DNA from: an uncultured Eubacteriales bacterium
Lineage (GTDB): Bacteria > Bacillota > Clostridia > Oscillospirales > Oscillospiraceae
DNA length: 31,089 bases
Direction of reading: 5' to 3'
Assembly: GCA_900545925.1 (NCBI GenBank)
Contig: URAZ01000038.1
Span: forward strand, 1 to 31,089
In this document: positions 30,482-31,089 of the stretch, piece after piece
Numbering within the stretch: position 1 is the first letter of the stretch
Layout: each line of letters opens with the position of its first letter
Position numbers and translations under genes: made by a program
The notes under the pieces: model-generated
What the model saw: only the letters and a program-made list of their open reading frames with translations
Told to the model about the DNA's origin: nothing
The model's database searches: none

Positions 30482-31089
30482 ATGGCTAAAAGAATTGTGA
30501 TCGCTCTGGGCGGCAACGCTCTGGGCAAAAATCTCGAAGAGCAGATGCAGGCTGTCAAGACGACGGCCAGCGCCATCGCAGACCTGATCGAAGACGGCCA
30601 TGAGGTCGTCATCGCGCACGGCAACGGCCCGCAGGTCGGCATGATCCAGAACGCGTTTGCCGCTTACCACAAGCAGCAGGCCAAGAGCGACATCATGCCC
30701 CTTTCCATGTGCGTAGCCATGAGTCAGGGCTACATCGGCTACGATCTGCAGAACATGATCGGCGAGGAGCTTGACCGCCGCGGTCTGGGCATCCACTGCG
30801 CGACTGTTCTGACGCAGGTCGCCGTCGACCCGGCCGACCCCGCGTTCCAGCATCCGACCAAGCCCATCGGCGCGTTCATGACCGAGGAAGAGGCCAAAAA
30901 GCTCGCCGCCGAAAAGGGCATCGACGTCGCCGAGGACGCAGGCCGCGGTTGGCGTCAAGTCGTCGCAAGCCCGCGCCCGAAGGAGATCGTTGAGATCGCC
31001 ACGGTTCGCGCGCTTATGAACGCAAAGCACGCTGTTATCGCTGCCGGCGGCGGCGGTATCCCGGTTGTGTGGGAAGACAAGTATCACCT
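30482..31089 (+). CDS. arcC: Carbamate kinase (ArcC/YqeA type), cut by the window end
   Basis: 202 codons of an open frame that runs off the right edge; carbamate kinases are about 310 residues, so about a third is missing. It begins MAKRIVIALGGNALG, the amino-acid-kinase N-terminal signature. HGNGPQVGMIQNAF, the MCVAMSQGYIGYDLQN segment and AAGGGGIPVV are carbamate kinase hallmarks. The enzyme transfers phosphate from carbamoyl phosphate to ADP, yielding ATP, CO2 and ammonia. The start has AAGAGGA about 8 nt upstream. Following YgeY and YgeW, it gives the energy-yielding last step of the ureido pathway. Confidence 0.94.
   Translation, partial: MAKRIVIALGGNALGKNLEEQMQAVKTTASAIADLIEDGHEVVIAHGNGPQVGMIQNAFAAYHKQQAKSDIMPLSMCVAMSQGYIGYDLQNMIGEELDRRGLGIHCATVLTQVAVDPADPAFQHPTKPIGAFMTEEEAKKLAAEKGIDVAEDAGRGWRQVVASPRPKEIVEIATVRALMNAKHAVIAAGGGGIPVVWEDKYH

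Noticed and set aside
30416..31087. Minus-strand open frame at the right edge
   Set aside because: It is the shadow of the truncated carbamate kinase gene, whose ALGGNALG and GGGGIP motifs are on the plus strand.
1..31089. CRISPR arrays, tRNA or rRNA genes, insertion sequences, prophage or conjugative genes
   Set aside because: No regularly spaced repeats, no cloverleaf or rRNA sequence, and no transposase, integrase or phage proteins were seen on either strand.

Overview
The window reads as chromosomal DNA of a Gram-positive, anaerobic, G+C-rich Clostridia, most likely a gut member of the Oscillospirales (Oscillospiraceae/Ruminococcaceae type). Reasons: a secreted protein anchored by three S-layer homology (SLH) domains, a Bacillus/Clostridium-type glmU-prs-pth-mfd gene order, a minimal two-gene SufC/SufB iron-sulfur scaffold, a YgeY-YgeW-carbamate kinase cluster typical of anaerobic purine/urate degraders, and codons ending mostly in G or C. 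The assignment is inference; no rRNA or other marker lies in the window.

Layout. 1-324: gene-free, holding a terminator and several palindromes. 325-2897 (minus): HAD-IIA phosphatase, then sufC-sufB with its own promoter. 3024-9697 (plus): GlmU-like acetyltransferase with a degenerate nucleotidyltransferase half, prs, pth, a 240-bp palindrome-rich spacer, and mfd. 9726-12410 (minus): AEC permease, a zinc-ribbon membrane protein, and a YibE/F membrane protein. 12500-19339 (minus): one 2279-residue secreted SLH protein with a CehA/McbA-type PHP phosphoesterase domain; its control region (to about 19575) has an extended -10 promoter and helically phased short repeats. 19715-21405 (minus): PfkB sugar kinase and SurE nucleotidase. 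21504-27537 (plus): a five-gene Dlt-like operon with its own promoter and terminator: adenylation enzyme, GNAT protein, carrier protein, MBOAT acyltransferase and an SGNH-NodB fusion. 27592-31089 (plus): ygeY, ygeW and a carbamate kinase gene cut by the window end, behind a strong promoter and separated by large intercistronic hairpins.

How the genes work together. The 21.5-27.5 kb operon is the best candidate for something under-described. It has all parts for activating a carboxylic acid (probably an amino acid), loading it on a carrier protein, and passing it through an MBOAT channel enzyme to an extracellular SGNH protein. Here that SGNH protein is fused to a polysaccharide N-deacetylase, and a GNAT enzyme is translationally linked to the adenylation gene. 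The acceptor may be a secondary cell-wall polymer, the same class of polymer to which SLH proteins such as the giant one here bind; that link is a hypothesis. The ygeY/ygeW/carbamate kinase genes probably recover carbamoyl phosphate and ATP from ureido intermediates of purine or urate breakdown. The rest is housekeeping: Fe-S assembly, PRPP synthesis, peptidyl-tRNA recycling and transcription-coupled repair.

No tRNA, rRNA, CRISPR array, insertion sequence or prophage gene was recognised.
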